Source: Duganella sp. sic0402 (GTDB lineage Bacteria > Pseudomonadota > Gammaproteobacteria > Burkholderiales > Burkholderiaceae_D). From it: 64,000 nucleotides of DNA. This document shows, piece after piece, positions 9,258 through 18,353 of this stretch. The stretch's first letter is position 1. The number at the start of each line of letters is the position of its first letter. The stretch covers positions 310,001-374,000 of the forward strand of contig NZ_JAHUWK010000005.1 of assembly GCF_019219065.1 (NCBI RefSeq), read 5' to 3'. Below the pieces are notes generated by a model. It was given only the letters and a program-made list of their open reading frames with translations. It did no database searches and was not told the DNA's origin. The position numbers were made by a program, and so were the translations under genes.

Positions 9258-9501
9258 ATGGTGTATGCACGGCTGGCGCGCTGCATCAGCCCGCGCGGCT
9301 TCATCGCCGGCCTGAAAAAACACCGGTACCGCTTTTTCGAACGGTCCAAAATCCTCAGCATCCTCAAGTTCGACGCCAGCATCCCGCTGTACGCGCCGCC
9401 GCAACAGCGCCGCCACCCTGGTCAAACGCCCGCATGACTGGGTGGCGCAAATCCAACTGCCGGAGGTGATGGAAAAGGTTCTCGGCTGGCCCCTATGCTA
9501 G
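9258..9501 (+). pseudogene. Possible frameshifted gene remnant of unknown family
   Basis: The 407-bp gap between the phoD-like gene and yebC is not featureless. From an ATG at 9258 a codon-biased frame reads MVYARLARCISPRGFIAGLKK, continues to about 9405 (FERSKILSILKFDASIPLYAPP) and stops at 9437. In the next frame an equally codon-biased stretch (AATLVKRPHDWVAQIQLPEV, then MEKVLGW) runs on to a stop at 9499-9501. A single +1 shift near 9405-9412 would join them. I do not recognise the family. It could be a small decayed gene or chance high-GC frames. The stop overlaps the yebC -10 element. Confidence 0.3.
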
Positions 9502-9504
9502 AAT
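9496..9504 (+). promoter_or_regulatory. Extended -10 promoter for the yebC-purD operon
   Basis: TGCTAGAAT (9496-9504) matches an extended sigma-70 -10 element (TGn plus TAGAAT), about 60 bp upstream of the yebC start. No good -35 hexamer sits 17 bp upstream, which fits extended -10 promoters. The yebC ribosome-binding site GAAGGAAG lies shortly before the ATG. Confidence 0.5.
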
Positions 9505-9564
9505 ACCGCCCTCACCGCTCCACCAACACATAATTACCGATACACCGCCGAAGGAAGACCGAAC

Positions 9565-10290
9565 ATGGCTGGACACAGCAAATGGGCCAATATCAAGCAC
9601 AAAAAAGCAGCAACTGACGCGAAACGCGGCAAGATCTGGACACGCCTGATTAAGGAAATTACCGTTGCTGCGCGCATGGGCGGCGGTGATATCAACGCGA
9701 ATCCGCGTCTGCGCCTGGCCATCGACAAGGCGGCCGACGCCAATATGCCGAAGGATAACGTGCAGCGCGCGATTACCCGCGGCACCGGCGGCGAAGACGG
9801 CGCGAGCTACGAGGAAGTCCGCTACGAAGGCTACGGCATCGGCGGCGCGGCCATCATCGTCGACTGCATGACCGACAACCGCGTGCGCACCGTGGCCGAA
9901 GTCCGCAACGCCTTCAACAAGAACGGCGGCAATATGGGCAACGAAGGCTCGGTGGCCTTTATGTTCAAGCACTGCGGCCAGTTCCTGTTCGTACCGGGCA
10001 CCAATGAAGACGCGCTGATGGAAGTGGCGCTGGAAGCCGGCGCCGAAGACGTGCTGACCGACGACGAAGGCGGCATTGAAGTGCTGTGCGGCCCGCACGA
10101 TTTCGCCGCCGTCAAGGACGCGCTGGAAGCCAAGGGCTTCAAGGCCGAAGTGGCCGAAATCGTCATGAAGCCGGACGCAGTGACCGGCGTCAGCGGCGAC
10201 AACGCGGTCAAGATGCAAAAACTGCTGGACGCACTGGAAGCGCTGGACGATGTGCAGGAAGTGTATTCCAACGTAGAGATCGAAGACTGA
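9565..10290 (+). CDS. yebC: YebC/PmpR family protein
   Basis: A 241-residue cytoplasmic protein of the YebC/TACO1 family. Members act as translation factors that relieve ribosome stalling, and some are reported as transcriptional regulators. The N-terminal signature [20 protein letters not shown] is essentially invariant in the family. Downstream motifs include [39 protein letters not shown] and a C-terminal [14 protein letters not shown]. The length is normal. It heads an eight-gene plus-strand cluster; purD starts 17 bp after its stop. In many betaproteobacteria yebC and purD are likewise adjacent. Confidence 0.97.
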   Translation: MAGHSKWANIKHKKAATDAKRGKIWTRLIKEITVAARMGGGDINANPRLRLAIDKAADANMPKDNVQRAITRGTGGEDGASYEEVRYEGYGIGGAAIIVDCMTDNRVRTVAEVRNAFNKNGGNMGNEGSVAFMFKHCGQFLFVPGTNEDALMEVALEAGAEDVLTDDEGGIEVLCGPHDFAAVKDALEAKGFKAEVAEIVMKPDAVTGVSGDNAVKMQKLLDALEALDDVQEVYSNVEIED

Positions 10291-10307
10291 GCGAAGACTG
10301 AGGACTT

Positions 10308-11576
10308 ATGAAAATACTGGTAGTCGGCTCCGGCGGCCGTGAACATGCGCTGGCCTGGAAACTGGCGCAATCCGAGCGCATCCAGATGGTGTACGTGGCC
10401 CCCGGCAACGGCGGCACCGCACGCGACGCACGCCTGGTCAACGTCAACATCACCGACCTGCACGAGCTGGCCAACTTCGTCGAAAGCGAAGGCATCAGCC
10501 TGACCGTGGTCGGCCCTGAGACTCCGCTGGCCGGCGGCATCGTCAACCTGTTCCGCGCACGCGGCCTGAAAGTCTTCGGCCCAACCAAGGAAGCGGCGCA
10601 GCTGGAATCGTCGAAGGACTTCGCCAAGGCCTTCATGCAGCGCCACGGCATCCCGACCGCCAACTACCAGACCTTCTCCGACGTCGCTCCGGCGCACGCC
10701 TACATCGACGCCAATGGCGCACCGATCGTCATCAAGGCCGACGGCCTGGCCGCCGGCAAAGGCGTGGTGGTCGCGCTGACGCTGGAAGAAGCACACCGCG
10801 CGGTGGACGACATGCTGGCCGATAACCGCTTCGGCGACGCCGGCGCGCGCATCGTCATCGAGGAATTCCTGGCCGGCGAAGAAGCCAGCTTCATCGTCAT
10901 GTGCGACGGCAAAAACATCCTGCCGCTGGCCACCAGCCAGGACCACAAGCGCCTGAAAGACAACGACGAAGGCCCGAACACCGGCGGCATGGGCGCTTAC
11001 TCGCCTGCGCCTATCGTCACGCCGGCCATGCATGCCCGCGTGATGCGCGAAATCATCAACCCGACCATCGCCGGCATGGCCAAGGACGGCATCGTCTTCA
11101 CCGGCTTCCTGTACGCCGGCCTGATGATCGACGCCGCCGGCAATCCGCGCACGCTGGAATTCAACTGCCGCATGGGCGATCCGGAAACCCAGCCTATCAT
11201 GTCGCGCCTGAAGACCGACCTGGTGGCGGTGATGGAACACGCCGTCAACGGCACGCTGGACCAGATCGAGCTGGAATGGGACCGCCGCACCGCCGTGGGC
11301 GTGGTGCTGGCCGCTGCCGGCTATCCGGACGCGCCGCTGAAAGGCGCCGTGATCGACGGCATCCCGGCCGAGACGCCGGAGTCGGTGACCTTCCACGCCG
11401 GCACCGCCGACGTGGATGGCCAGCTGCAGGTGACCGGCGGCCGCGTGCTGTGCGTGGTCGGCCTGGGCGACAGCATCAAGCTGGCGCAGAAACAGGCTTA
11501 CGAGGTGGTCGACCAGATCAGCTTTGAAGGCGCGCAATGCCGTCGCGATATCGGCTGGCGCGGGCTGAAACACTGA
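10308..11576 (+). CDS. purD: Phosphoribosylamine-glycine ligase
   Basis: Catalyses ATP-dependent ligation of glycine to phosphoribosylamine, the second step of de novo purine synthesis. The 422-residue length is standard. It begins [21 protein letters not shown], the family N-terminal signature. The ATP-grasp domain includes [18 protein letters not shown] (about residues 138-155) and [16 protein letters not shown]. The metal-binding region reads [16 protein letters not shown]. It is followed after one base by hemF. Co-transcription with yebC is likely from the 17-bp spacing. No anomaly was seen. Confidence 0.97.
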   Translation: MKILVVGSGGREHALAWKLAQSERIQMVYVAPGNGGTARDARLVNVNITDLHELANFVESEGISLTVVGPETPLAGGIVNLFRARGLKVFGPTKEAAQLESSKDFAKAFMQRHGIPTANYQTFSDVAPAHAYIDANGAPIVIKADGLAAGKGVVVALTLEEAHRAVDDMLADNRFGDAGARIVIEEFLAGEEASFIVMCDGKNILPLATSQDHKRLKDNDEGPNTGGMGAYSPAPIVTPAMHARVMREIINPTIAGMAKDGIVFTGFLYAGLMIDAAGNPRTLEFNCRMGDPETQPIMSRLKTDLVAVMEHAVNGTLDQIELEWDRRTAVGVVLAAAGYPDAPLKGAVIDGIPAETPESVTFHAGTADVDGQLQVTGGRVLCVVGLGDSIKLAQKQAYEVVDQISFEGAQCRRDIGWRGLKH

Positions 11577-11577
11577 G

Positions 11578-12498
11578 ATGAGCACCACCACGCCACCGCA
11601 GCCGGCCGCAGTCAAAGCCTGGCTGCTCGACCTGCAAGCCCGCATCGTGCAGGGACTGGAAGCCGTTGACGGCAAGTCCTTCCTGCGCGACGAGTGGCAG
11701 CGCGCCGAAGGTGGCGGCGGTATCTCGCGCCTGGTCGAAGAAGGCAATGTGATCGAGCGCGGTGGCGTCAACTTCTCGCATGTGATGGGCGCCAGGCTGC
11801 CGCCGTCGGCGTCGGCACACCGCCCGGACATCGGCGGCAATCCGTGGGAAGCGATGGGCGTGTCGCTGGTGATCCATCCGCGCAATCCCTACGTGCCGAC
11901 GGTGCACATGAATGTACGCTTCTTCAGCACCACCAATAGCGCCGGCGAGCCGGTGTGGTGGTTTGGCGGCGGCATGGACCTGACGCCGTATTACGGCTTC
12001 AAGGAAGACGCCAGGCACTTCCACCAGACCTGCCATGACGCCCTCGCCCCGTTCGGCGCGGATTTGCATGGCCGCTTTAAAACATGGTGCGACGAGTATT
12101 TCTACCTGAAGCACCGCCAGGAAGCGCGCGGCGTCGGCGGCATCTTCTTTGATGACTTCAACGCGCCGGGCTTTGAGCAAAGCTATGCCATGACGCAAAG
12201 CGTCGGCGACGCCTTCCTCCAAGCCTATCTGCCGATTGTCGAGCAGCGCAAGGAGACGGCTTACGGCGAGCGCGAACGCGACTTCCAGGCTTATCGGCGC
12301 GGCCGCTATGTCGAATTCAATCTGGTATTCGACCGCGGCACGCTGTTTGGCCTGCAATCCGGCGGCCGCACCGAGGCGATCCTGATGTCGATGCCGCCTG
12401 TCGTCAAATGGCGCTATCGCTGGGACCCTGAAGCCGGTTCGCCGGAAGCGGCGCTGTACACCGACTTCCTGCCGCACCGCGACTGGCTCGCCGCATAA
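11578..12498 (+). CDS. hemF: Oxygen-dependent coproporphyrinogen III oxidase
   Basis: Performs the oxidative decarboxylation of coproporphyrinogen III to protoporphyrinogen IX using O2, a cytoplasmic step in heme synthesis. The 306-residue protein has the family's conserved core: [49 protein letters not shown] near residue 125, [16 protein letters not shown] near residue 180, and [20 protein letters not shown]. The length agrees with E. coli HemF (299). The ATG lies one base after the purD stop and nadD starts two bases after the hemF stop, so it is part of a tight operon. It points to aerobic heme synthesis in the organism. Confidence 0.97.
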   Translation: MSTTTPPQPAAVKAWLLDLQARIVQGLEAVDGKSFLRDEWQRAEGGGGISRLVEEGNVIERGGVNFSHVMGARLPPSASAHRPDIGGNPWEAMGVSLVIHPRNPYVPTVHMNVRFFSTTNSAGEPVWWFGGGMDLTPYYGFKEDARHFHQTCHDALAPFGADLHGRFKTWCDEYFYLKHRQEARGVGGIFFDDFNAPGFEQSYAMTQSVGDAFLQAYLPIVEQRKETAYGERERDFQAYRRGRYVEFNLVFDRGTLFGLQSGGRTEAILMSMPPVVKWRYRWDPEAGSPEAALYTDFLPHRDWLAA

Positions 12499-12500
12499 CG

Positions 12501-13160
12501 ATGGCGTTCCGCGTCGCACTGCTGGGAGGCAGCTACGATCCGGTGCACCATGGTCATGTCGCGCTGGGCGCCTATTTCGCCACGCTGCTGCAAGTCGACC
12601 AGCTGCGCGTGATCCCCACCGGACTGCCGTGGCAAAAAGCCACGCTGAAGGCCTCCGCGCAGCAACGCGCCGACATGCTGGCGCTGGCGTTTGCCGGCCA
12701 GCCGTTCAGCGTCAGCGTCGACCTGCAGGAAATCGCCCGTGGCGCGCTGGGCGTGGCCACTTACACGATCGACACCTTGCGCCAGGTGCGCGCCGAGCTG
12801 GGACCACAGGCTAGCATCAGCTTCCTGATGGGCGCCGACCAGCTGCAGCGGCTCGACACCTGGCACGAATGGCAGGCGCTGTTCGGCTACGCACATATCT
12901 GCGTAGCGGCGCGCCCTGGCTACAACCTTGCCACCGCCGGCTTGCCGCCGGCAGTGGCGCAGGCGTTTTCCAGCAGGCTGGGAACGCCGGAACAAATCCG
13001 TAACACGCCGCATGGTCTGACGTATCTGGCACAAGACTTCGCGGTGGATATCTCTGCCACCCGGATACGTGCGGCATTACAACGGGGGGAAAAGGCGGAC
13101 TCGCTTATCCCGCCGCTAGTGCTAGACTATATTGAACAACACAATTTATATACAAGCTAA
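12501..13160 (+). CDS. nadD: Nicotinate-nucleotide adenylyltransferase
   Basis: Transfers AMP from ATP to nicotinate mononucleotide in NAD synthesis. The 219-residue product opens with the nucleotidyltransferase signature LLGGSYDPVHHGHVALGAYF (residues 7-26), carrying the H-x-G-H type motif. It ends with the second signature DISATRIRAALQRGE, followed by PPLVLDYIEQHNLY. The GADQLQRLDTWHEWQALF segment is also typical of NadD. Its stop overlaps the rsfS start by one base (TAATG), an arrangement widespread in bacteria where nadD and rsfS are neighbours. Start choice: the ATG at 12501 is two bases after hemF. Confidence 0.96.
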   Translation: MAFRVALLGGSYDPVHHGHVALGAYFATLLQVDQLRVIPTGLPWQKATLKASAQQRADMLALAFAGQPFSVSVDLQEIARGALGVATYTIDTLRQVRAELGPQASISFLMGADQLQRLDTWHEWQALFGYAHICVAARPGYNLATAGLPPAVAQAFSSRLGTPEQIRNTPHGLTYLAQDFAVDISATRIRAALQRGEKADSLIPPLVLDYIEQHNLYTS

Positions 13161-13846
13161 TGGACATCAAAAAACTGCAAACCCTGGTCGTTGACGCCCT
13201 CGAAGACGTCAAGGCTCAAGACATCGTCCTGTTCGACACCACCCACCTCACCAGCCTGTTCGACCGCATCGCGATCGCTTCCGGTACCTCCAACCGCCAG
13301 ACCAAGGCGCTGGCCGCCTCGGTGCGCGACAAGGTCAAGGAAGCCGGCGGCAACGTCTACGGCATGGAAGGCGAGGACACCGGTGAATGGGTGCTGGTCG
13401 ACCTGGGCGACATGATCGTCCACATCATGCAAGCGCCTATCCGCGCTTACTACCGTCTGGAAGAGATCTGGGGCGACAAGCCGGTGAAACTGGGCGCCGC
13501 CAAGCGCAAGGGCACCAAGGAAGCCGAAGAAGCCGAACCGAAAAAGATCAGCAGCCACCTGGCCGCCGGCAAGAAAGCCGCTGCCGCCGAAGCAGTGGTC
13601 GAGAAGAAGCCAGCCGCACGCAAGCCGGCCGCCGCCAAGACCACCGCCACCGCCGCGACCAAGAAAGCTGCTGCCAAGCCAGCCGCTGTCCCAGCCGGCA
13701 AAAAGATCAAGGTCGGCGCGCCGAAGACCACGGTCGCCGCCATCAAGGCACTGAAAGCCTCGCCGAAGCCACGTACGGCCAAGCCGAAAGCTGAAGAAGC
13801 GCCGGCCAAGACCGTCATCAAGCGCATCAAGAAATCCGAAGAGTAA
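13160..13846 (+). CDS. rsfS: Ribosome silencing factor with long Lys/Ala-rich tail
   Basis: Binds uL14 on the large subunit and blocks subunit joining in starvation (family knowledge). The conserved DUF143/RsfS domain occupies residues 1 to about 115, with motifs IVLFDTTHLTSLFDRIAIAS, YGMEGEDTGEWVLVDLGDMI and MQAPIRAYYRLEEIW. The typical protein is about 105-130 residues, but this one has 228. The extra 110 residues are a low-complexity basic tail of KKPAARKPAAAKTT-type repeats resembling histone H1-like or AlgP tails, ending RIKKSEE. The tail is encoded continuously with the same codon bias. Its role (RNA or ribosome contact) is a guess. Confidence 0.93.
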   Translation: MDIKKLQTLVVDALEDVKAQDIVLFDTTHLTSLFDRIAIASGTSNRQTKALAASVRDKVKEAGGNVYGMEGEDTGEWVLVDLGDMIVHIMQAPIRAYYRLEEIWGDKPVKLGAAKRKGTKEAEEAEPKKISSHLAAGKKAAAAEAVVEKKPAARKPAAAKTTATAATKKAAAKPAAVPAGKKIKVGAPKTTVAAIKALKASPKPRTAKPKAEEAPAKTVIKRIKKSEE

Positions 13847-13852
13847 TCCAGC

Positions 13853-14323
13853 ATGCAGCTGATCATCGCTGCGGTCGGCCATAAAATGCCGGCCTGGATC
13901 GAATCCGGCTATGCCGAGTATGTGAAGCGCATGCCGCCGGAACTGAAGATCGTGCTGAAGGAAATCAAGCCGGTCGAACGTTCCGGCAGCAAGACCGCCG
14001 CCACCGCAATGGCGCTGGAGCGCGAGCGCATCGAAGCGGCGCTGCCGAAATCGGTGCGCATCATCGCCCTCGACGAACGCGGCAAGGACCTGACCTCGGT
14101 CGGCCTTTCGCAGCAACTGGAAGCCTGGCAGCAGGATGGCCGCGACACCGCCTTCCTGATCGGCGGCGCCGACGGCCTCGATCCGGCGCTGAAAGCGCGC
14201 GCCGAAGGCCTGATACGGATTTCCAGCATGACGCTGCCGCATGGTATGGTGCGGGTGATGCTGGCCGAGCAGCTGTACCGTGCCTGGACCATTACCCAGA
14301 ACCATCCGTATCACCGCGTCTAA
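13853..14323 (+). CDS. rlmH: 23S rRNA pseudouridine-1915 N3-methyltransferase
   Basis: SPOUT-class methyltransferase that methylates pseudouridine 1915 in helix 69 of 23S rRNA using S-adenosylmethionine. The 156-residue length matches E. coli RlmH (155). The knotted SAM-binding region is clear: [19 protein letters not shown] near the middle, [13 protein letters not shown], and the C-terminal [20 protein letters not shown] followed by [13 protein letters not shown]. It begins 6 bp after rsfS, the usual neighbour, and maf follows 14 bp downstream. Confidence 0.97.
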   Translation: MQLIIAAVGHKMPAWIESGYAEYVKRMPPELKIVLKEIKPVERSGSKTAATAMALERERIEAALPKSVRIIALDERGKDLTSVGLSQQLEAWQQDGRDTAFLIGGADGLDPALKARAEGLIRISSMTLPHGMVRVMLAEQLYRAWTITQNHPYHRV

Positions 14324-14337
14324 CTCGGGTATATCTT

Positions 14338-14958
14338 ATGAAGCCGGTCGAAAAAAAGATTTACCTCGCCTCCAAAAGCCCGCGCCGGCGTGAGCTGCTG
14401 CGCCAGGTCGGCATCGACTTCGAGCTGCTGATGCTGCGCAGCGACGGTCCGCGCGGCGCCGACGTGACCGAGGAAGTGCTGCCCGGCGAAGCGCCGCTCG
14501 ACTATGTGGCGCGGGTGGCGAAAGAAAAAGCCGTGTTTGCGGCCGAGCTGGTGGTCAAGCGCCGCATGGCGGCGCGGCCGGTGCTGTCGGCCGACACCAC
14601 CGTCACCATCGACGGCGCCATCCTCGGCAAGCCGGCCAACACGGCGGAAGCCATCGCCATGCTGCAGCAGCTGTCCGGCCGCACCCACCAGGTGCTGACC
14701 GCGATCGCGGTGGAATCGGCCAGCTTTTCCGGCCAGATCACCCAGGTGTCCGAAGTGCGCTTCGGCGTGCTGTCGCCGGCCGCCATCGCCGCGTATTGCG
14801 CCACGCCGGAACCATATGACAAGGCCGGCGCCTACGGCATCCAGGGTCCGGCGGCGGCATTCATCGAACATATCGCCGGCAGCCACTCCGGCATCATGGG
14901 CCTGCCCATTTACGAAACCGTACAACTGCTGCGCCAGGCGGGTTTGCCGCTGCCCTAG
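14338..14958 (+). CDS. maf: Maf-family nucleoside triphosphate pyrophosphatase
   Basis: House-cleaning pyrophosphatase that hydrolyses non-canonical or surplus nucleoside triphosphates (dTTP/UTP-preferring in the YhdE branch). The 206 residues contain the Maf signature IYLASKSPRRRELLRQVG (residues 8-25), the catalytic segment VLSADTTVTIDGAILGKP near residue 82, and the C-terminal YDKAGAYGIQGPAAAFIEHI plus GSHSGIMGLPIYET. Length is normal. It lies 14 bp after rlmH and 44 bp before the RNase G start, keeping the gene order common in betaproteobacteria. Exact substrate class within Maf is inferred. Confidence 0.94.
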   Translation: MKPVEKKIYLASKSPRRRELLRQVGIDFELLMLRSDGPRGADVTEEVLPGEAPLDYVARVAKEKAVFAAELVVKRRMAARPVLSADTTVTIDGAILGKPANTAEAIAMLQQLSGRTHQVLTAIAVESASFSGQITQVSEVRFGVLSPAAIAAYCATPEPYDKAGAYGIQGPAAAFIEHIAGSHSGIMGLPIYETVQLLRQAGLPLP

Positions 14959-15002
14959 CCACCTTTGTGGCGTACCCGACTCCTGCCGTGTATCATCAGG
15001 GC

Positions 15003-16469
15003 ATGAACGAAGACATCCTGATCAACATCACTCCGCAGGAAACCCGCGTCGCCCTCATCATGCAGGGCGCCGTGCAGGAACTCCACATCGAACGCACACT
15101 CACCCGCGGACTGGCCGGCAACGTCTATTCCGGCAAGGTGGTGCGGGTGCTGCCCGGCATGCAGTCGGCCTTCATCGACATCGGCCTGGAACGCGCCGCC
15201 TTCCTGCACGTCGCCGACATCTGGGAAGCCCGCCCGCACGACGGCGGCAACAACGCCACCCCGACGCCCATCGAAAAACTGCTGTTCGACGGCCAGGTGC
15301 TGACCGTGCAAGTGATCAAGGACCCGATCGGCACCAAGGGCGCGCGATTGTCGACGCAGATTTCCATCGCCGGCCGCATGCTGGTCTACCTGCCGCAGGA
15401 CGGCCATATCGGCGTCTCGCAAAAGATTGAAAAGGAGTCCGAGCGCGAAGCCCTGCGCACGCGCCTGCAAAGCCTGCTGCCGAAAGATGAAAAAGGCGGC
15501 TACATCATCCGCACCCAGGCCGAGGATGCTTCCGACTCCGACATCGCCGCCGACGTCGAATACCTGCGCAAGACCTGGGCCGCGATCACCCACGGCGCAC
15601 GCACCAGGCCGGCCACCACGCTGCTGCACCAGGACTTGAGTCTGGCCCAGCGCGTGCTGCGCGACTTCGTGCATGACGAGACGGCGACCATCCAGGTCGA
15701 CTCGCGCGAAAACTATCTGAGCCTGCAGGAATTCGGCCAGGCCTACACGCCGGGCGTGCTGGCGCGGCTCAACCACTACACCGGCGAGCGGCCGCTGTTC
15801 GACCTGTATGGCGTGGAGGAAGAAATCCTGCGCGCGCTGGGACGGCGCGTCGACCTCAAATCGGGCGGCTACCTGATCGTCGACCAGACCGAGGCAATGA
15901 CCACCATCGACGTCAACACCGGCGGCTTCGTCGGCGGGCGCAATTTCGCCGACACCATCTTCAAGACCAACCTGGAAGCGGCGCATGCAATCGCCCGCCA
16001 GCTGCGGCTGCGCAATCTGGGCGGCATCATCATCCTCGACTTCATCGACATGGAAAACACCGAGCATCGCAACGCGGTGCTCGGCGAGTTGAAGAAGGCG
16101 CTGTCGCGCGACCGCACCAAGGTGTCGGTCAGCAGCTTCTCGGCGCTGGGATTGGTGGAGATGACGCGCAAGCGCACCCGCGAATCACTGGCGCACATCC
16201 TGTGCGAACCCTGCCCGGCGTGCAGCGGCAAGGGCCAGGTGAAAACATCGCGCACCATCTGTTATGAAATTCTGCGTGAACTGCTGCGTGAAGCCAAACA
16301 GTTCAACCCGCGCGAGTTCCGCATCCTCGCCTCGCAGGAAGTGGTGGACATGTTCCTCGAAGAGGAATCGCAGCACCTCGCCATGCTGGGCGACTTCATC
16401 GGCAAAAAAATCTCGCTGCAAGTCGAGAACACCTATCACCAGGAGCAGTACGACGTGATTTTGATGTGA
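15003..16469 (+). CDS. rng: Ribonuclease G
   Basis: Endoribonuclease that matures the 5' end of 16S rRNA and degrades some mRNAs. The 488-residue protein starts MNEDILINITPQETRVALI at 15003; a further in-frame start at 14967 gives no family match. An S1-type RNA-binding region (about residues 35-125, GNVYSGKVVRVLPGMQSAFI) is followed by the catalytic domain with MTTIDVNTGGFVG, GIIILDFIDM, and the zinc-link cysteines in CEPCPACSGKG near residue 405. It lacks the long C-terminal scaffold of RNase E, which separates it from rne. It ends the yebC cluster, before a shared terminator with aceA. Confidence 0.95.
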   Translation: MNEDILINITPQETRVALIMQGAVQELHIERTLTRGLAGNVYSGKVVRVLPGMQSAFIDIGLERAAFLHVADIWEARPHDGGNNATPTPIEKLLFDGQVLTVQVIKDPIGTKGARLSTQISIAGRMLVYLPQDGHIGVSQKIEKESEREALRTRLQSLLPKDEKGGYIIRTQAEDASDSDIAADVEYLRKTWAAITHGARTRPATTLLHQDLSLAQRVLRDFVHDETATIQVDSRENYLSLQEFGQAYTPGVLARLNHYTGERPLFDLYGVEEEILRALGRRVDLKSGGYLIVDQTEAMTTIDVNTGGFVGGRNFADTIFKTNLEAAHAIARQLRLRNLGGIIILDFIDMENTEHRNAVLGELKKALSRDRTKVSVSSFSALGLVEMTRKRTRESLAHILCEPCPACSGKGQVKTSRTICYEILRELLREAKQFNPREFRILASQEVVDMFLEEESQHLAMLGDFIGKKISLQVENTYHQEQYDVILM

Positions 16470-16496
16470 CTGAAATCCTCTTTGGGTAAAGCTGAA

Positions 16497-16527
16497 ATAA
16501 AAAAAGCTCGCCTTGTGGGCGAGCTTC
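16497..16527. terminator. Bidirectional terminator between rng and aceA
   Basis: A 7-bp perfect stem GCTCGCC/GGCGAGC (16506-16512 and 16518-16524) with loop TTGTG. On the minus strand it is followed by a run of seven T (16499-16505), a good intrinsic terminator for aceA. On the plus strand it is followed by TTCTTG, a weaker one for rng. Confidence 0.8.
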
Positions 16528-16548
16528 TTGAGGACTTGACCGGGTAGG

Positions 16549-18129
16549 TCAGAATTGGTTCATGGTGTTGTCTTTGCCGGCCGCCTTCAGCGCGGCCTCG
16601 CCGCTGAAGTAATCCTTGTGGTCGTCGCCGATGTCTGAGCCGGACATGTTCTGGTGCTTGACGCAGGCGATGCCCTGGCGGATCTCCTTGCGCTGCACGC
16701 CTGCCACGTAGCCCAGCATGCCCTGGTCGCCGAAGTATTCCTTGGCCAGGTTGTCGGTCGACAGCGCGGCCGTGTGGTAGGTCGGCAGCGTGATCAGGTG
16801 GTGGAAGATGCCCGCTTCGCGCGCCGCATCGGCCTGGAAGGTGCGGATCTTCTCGTCGGCCTGCTTGGCCAGCTCGCTGTCATCGTACTCCACGCTCATC
16901 AGCTGGCCACGCTCGTAGGCGCTGACGTCCTTGCCTTCGGCCTTGAACGCATCGTAGACCTGCTGGCGGAAGTTCAGCGTCCAGTTGAACGACGGGCTGT
17001 TGTTGTACACCAGCTTGGCGTTCGGAATCACCTTGCGGATTTCGCTGACCATGCCACCGATCTGCGCGATATGCGGTTTCTCGGTTTCGATCCACAACAG
17101 GTCGGCGCCATTTTGCAGCGAGGTGATGCAGTCCAGTACGCAGCGTGCTTCGCCGCTGCCGGCGCGGAACTGGAACAGATTGCTCGGCAGACGTTTCGGA
17201 CGCAGCAGCTTGCCGTCGCGCTTGATAATCACGTCGCCATTGGCCAGCGCATCGGCCGACACTTCGTCGCAGTCGAGGAAGGCGTTGTACTGGTCGCCCA
17301 GGTCGCCCGGCTGATTGGTGACGGCGATCTGCTTGGTCAGGCCGGCGCCCAGCGAATCGGTGCGGGCGACGATGATGCCGTCGTCCACGCCCAGCTCCAG
17401 GAAGGCGTAGCGGATGGCGCGGATCTTGGCCAGGAAGTCCTCATGCGGCACGGTGACCTTGCCGTCCTGGTGGCCGCACTGCTTCTCGTCCGACACCTGG
17501 TTTTCGATCTGGATGCAGCAGGCGCCCGCTTCGATGAATTGCTTGGCCAGCAGATAGGTCGCTTCCGCGTTGCCAAAGCCGGCGTCGATGTCGGCGATGA
17601 TCGGCACCACATGCGTGACGTGGTTGTCGATCTTGTCCTGGATCGCAGCCTTGGCGGCACCTTCGGCGGCATCGAGCTGGCGGAACAGGCCGCCCAGCTC
17701 ACGCGCATCGGCCTGGCGCAGGAAGGTGTACAACTCCTTGATCAGCGCCGAGACGGCGGTTTTTTCGTGCATCGACTGGTCCGGCAACGGGCCGAACTCG
17801 GAACGCAGCGCGGCCACCATCCAGCCCGACAGGTAGAGGTAGCGGCGGTCGGTGCTGTTGAAGTGCTTCTTAATCGAGATCATCTTCTGCTGGCCGATGA
17901 AACCATGCCAGCAGCCCAGCGACTGGGTGTACTTGGATGGGTCACGGTCGTAAGCGGCCATGTCGGCGCGCATGATCCTGGCGGTGTACTTGGCAATGTC
18001 CAGACCGGTCTTGAATTTGTTCTGCGCGCGCATGCGGGCAGCGGACTCCGGGTTGATGGCGTTCCAGGCGGAACCTTGTTGCTCTTTCAAAGCGCCAACT
18101 GCCTTGATGTCGTCTTGGTACTGGGACAT
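16549..18129 (-). CDS. aceA: Isocitrate lyase
   Basis: Splits isocitrate to glyoxylate and succinate, the entry of the glyoxylate shunt for growth on acetate or fatty acids. At 526 residues it belongs to the long isocitrate lyase branch (Pseudomonas-type) rather than the 434-residue E. coli type. The active-site loop reads DEKQCGHQDGKVTVPHEDF (catalytic Cys about residue 217), and the flanking segments VPIIADIDAGFGNAEATYLL, LIWIETEKPHI and NNSPSFNWTLNF are diagnostic. A strong ribosome-binding site (TTAGGAG) precedes the ATG at 18129. The 224-bp upstream gap carries a perfect 14-bp palindrome, a likely operator. No malate synthase gene is nearby. Confidence 0.96.
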   Translation of the reverse strand: MSQYQDDIKAVGALKEQQGSAWNAINPESAARMRAQNKFKTGLDIAKYTARIMRADMAAYDRDPSKYTQSLGCWHGFIGQQKMISIKKHFNSTDRRYLYLSGWMVAALRSEFGPLPDQSMHEKTAVSALIKELYTFLRQADARELGGLFRQLDAAEGAAKAAIQDKIDNHVTHVVPIIADIDAGFGNAEATYLLAKQFIEAGACCIQIENQVSDEKQCGHQDGKVTVPHEDFLAKIRAIRYAFLELGVDDGIIVARTDSLGAGLTKQIAVTNQPGDLGDQYNAFLDCDEVSADALANGDVIIKRDGKLLRPKRLPSNLFQFRAGSGEARCVLDCITSLQNGADLLWIETEKPHIAQIGGMVSEIRKVIPNAKLVYNNSPSFNWTLNFRQQVYDAFKAEGKDVSAYERGQLMSVEYDDSELAKQADEKIRTFQADAAREAGIFHHLITLPTYHTAALSTDNLAKEYFGDQGMLGYVAGVQRKEIRQGIACVKHQNMSGSDIGDDHKDYFSGEAALKAAGKDNTMNQF

Positions 18130-18206
18130 TTTTATCTCCTAAAGAAAAACACGAATAAGCAAAACCGCATGACTAAATAGTAGGACATTCTGATGCGGCG
18201 CACAAA

Positions 18207-18220
18207 GTCTTATATAAGAC
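18207..18220. promoter_or_regulatory. Perfect 14-bp palindrome upstream of aceA
   Basis: GTCTTATATAAGAC is self-complementary, centred about 85 bp upstream of the aceA start in an A+T-rich promoter region. It is a plausible repressor operator for glyoxylate-shunt control. The binding protein is unknown to me. Its central TATATA could also overlap the -10 element on the minus strand. Confidence 0.6.
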
Positions 18221-18300
18221 ATATAACTTAAATTTATTCGTTATTTTTCAATGAGATAGATAGAATTTTTCTTGATATGAAACGCCTTTTCAAAAAATGG

Positions 18301-18333
18301 AAAAAATGATGCGGCACCCCACCATGCCGCATC
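18301..18333 (-). terminator. Intrinsic terminator of the aldo/keto reductase gene
   Basis: GATGCGGCA (18308-18316) pairs with TGCCGCATC (18325-18333), a 9-bp perfect stem with an 8-nt loop. On the minus strand it is followed by ATTTTTTCC, giving a U-tract. It lies 21 bp after the reductase stop. Confidence 0.8.
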
Positions 18334-18353
18334 CCACAATATGGAAAGGATTT

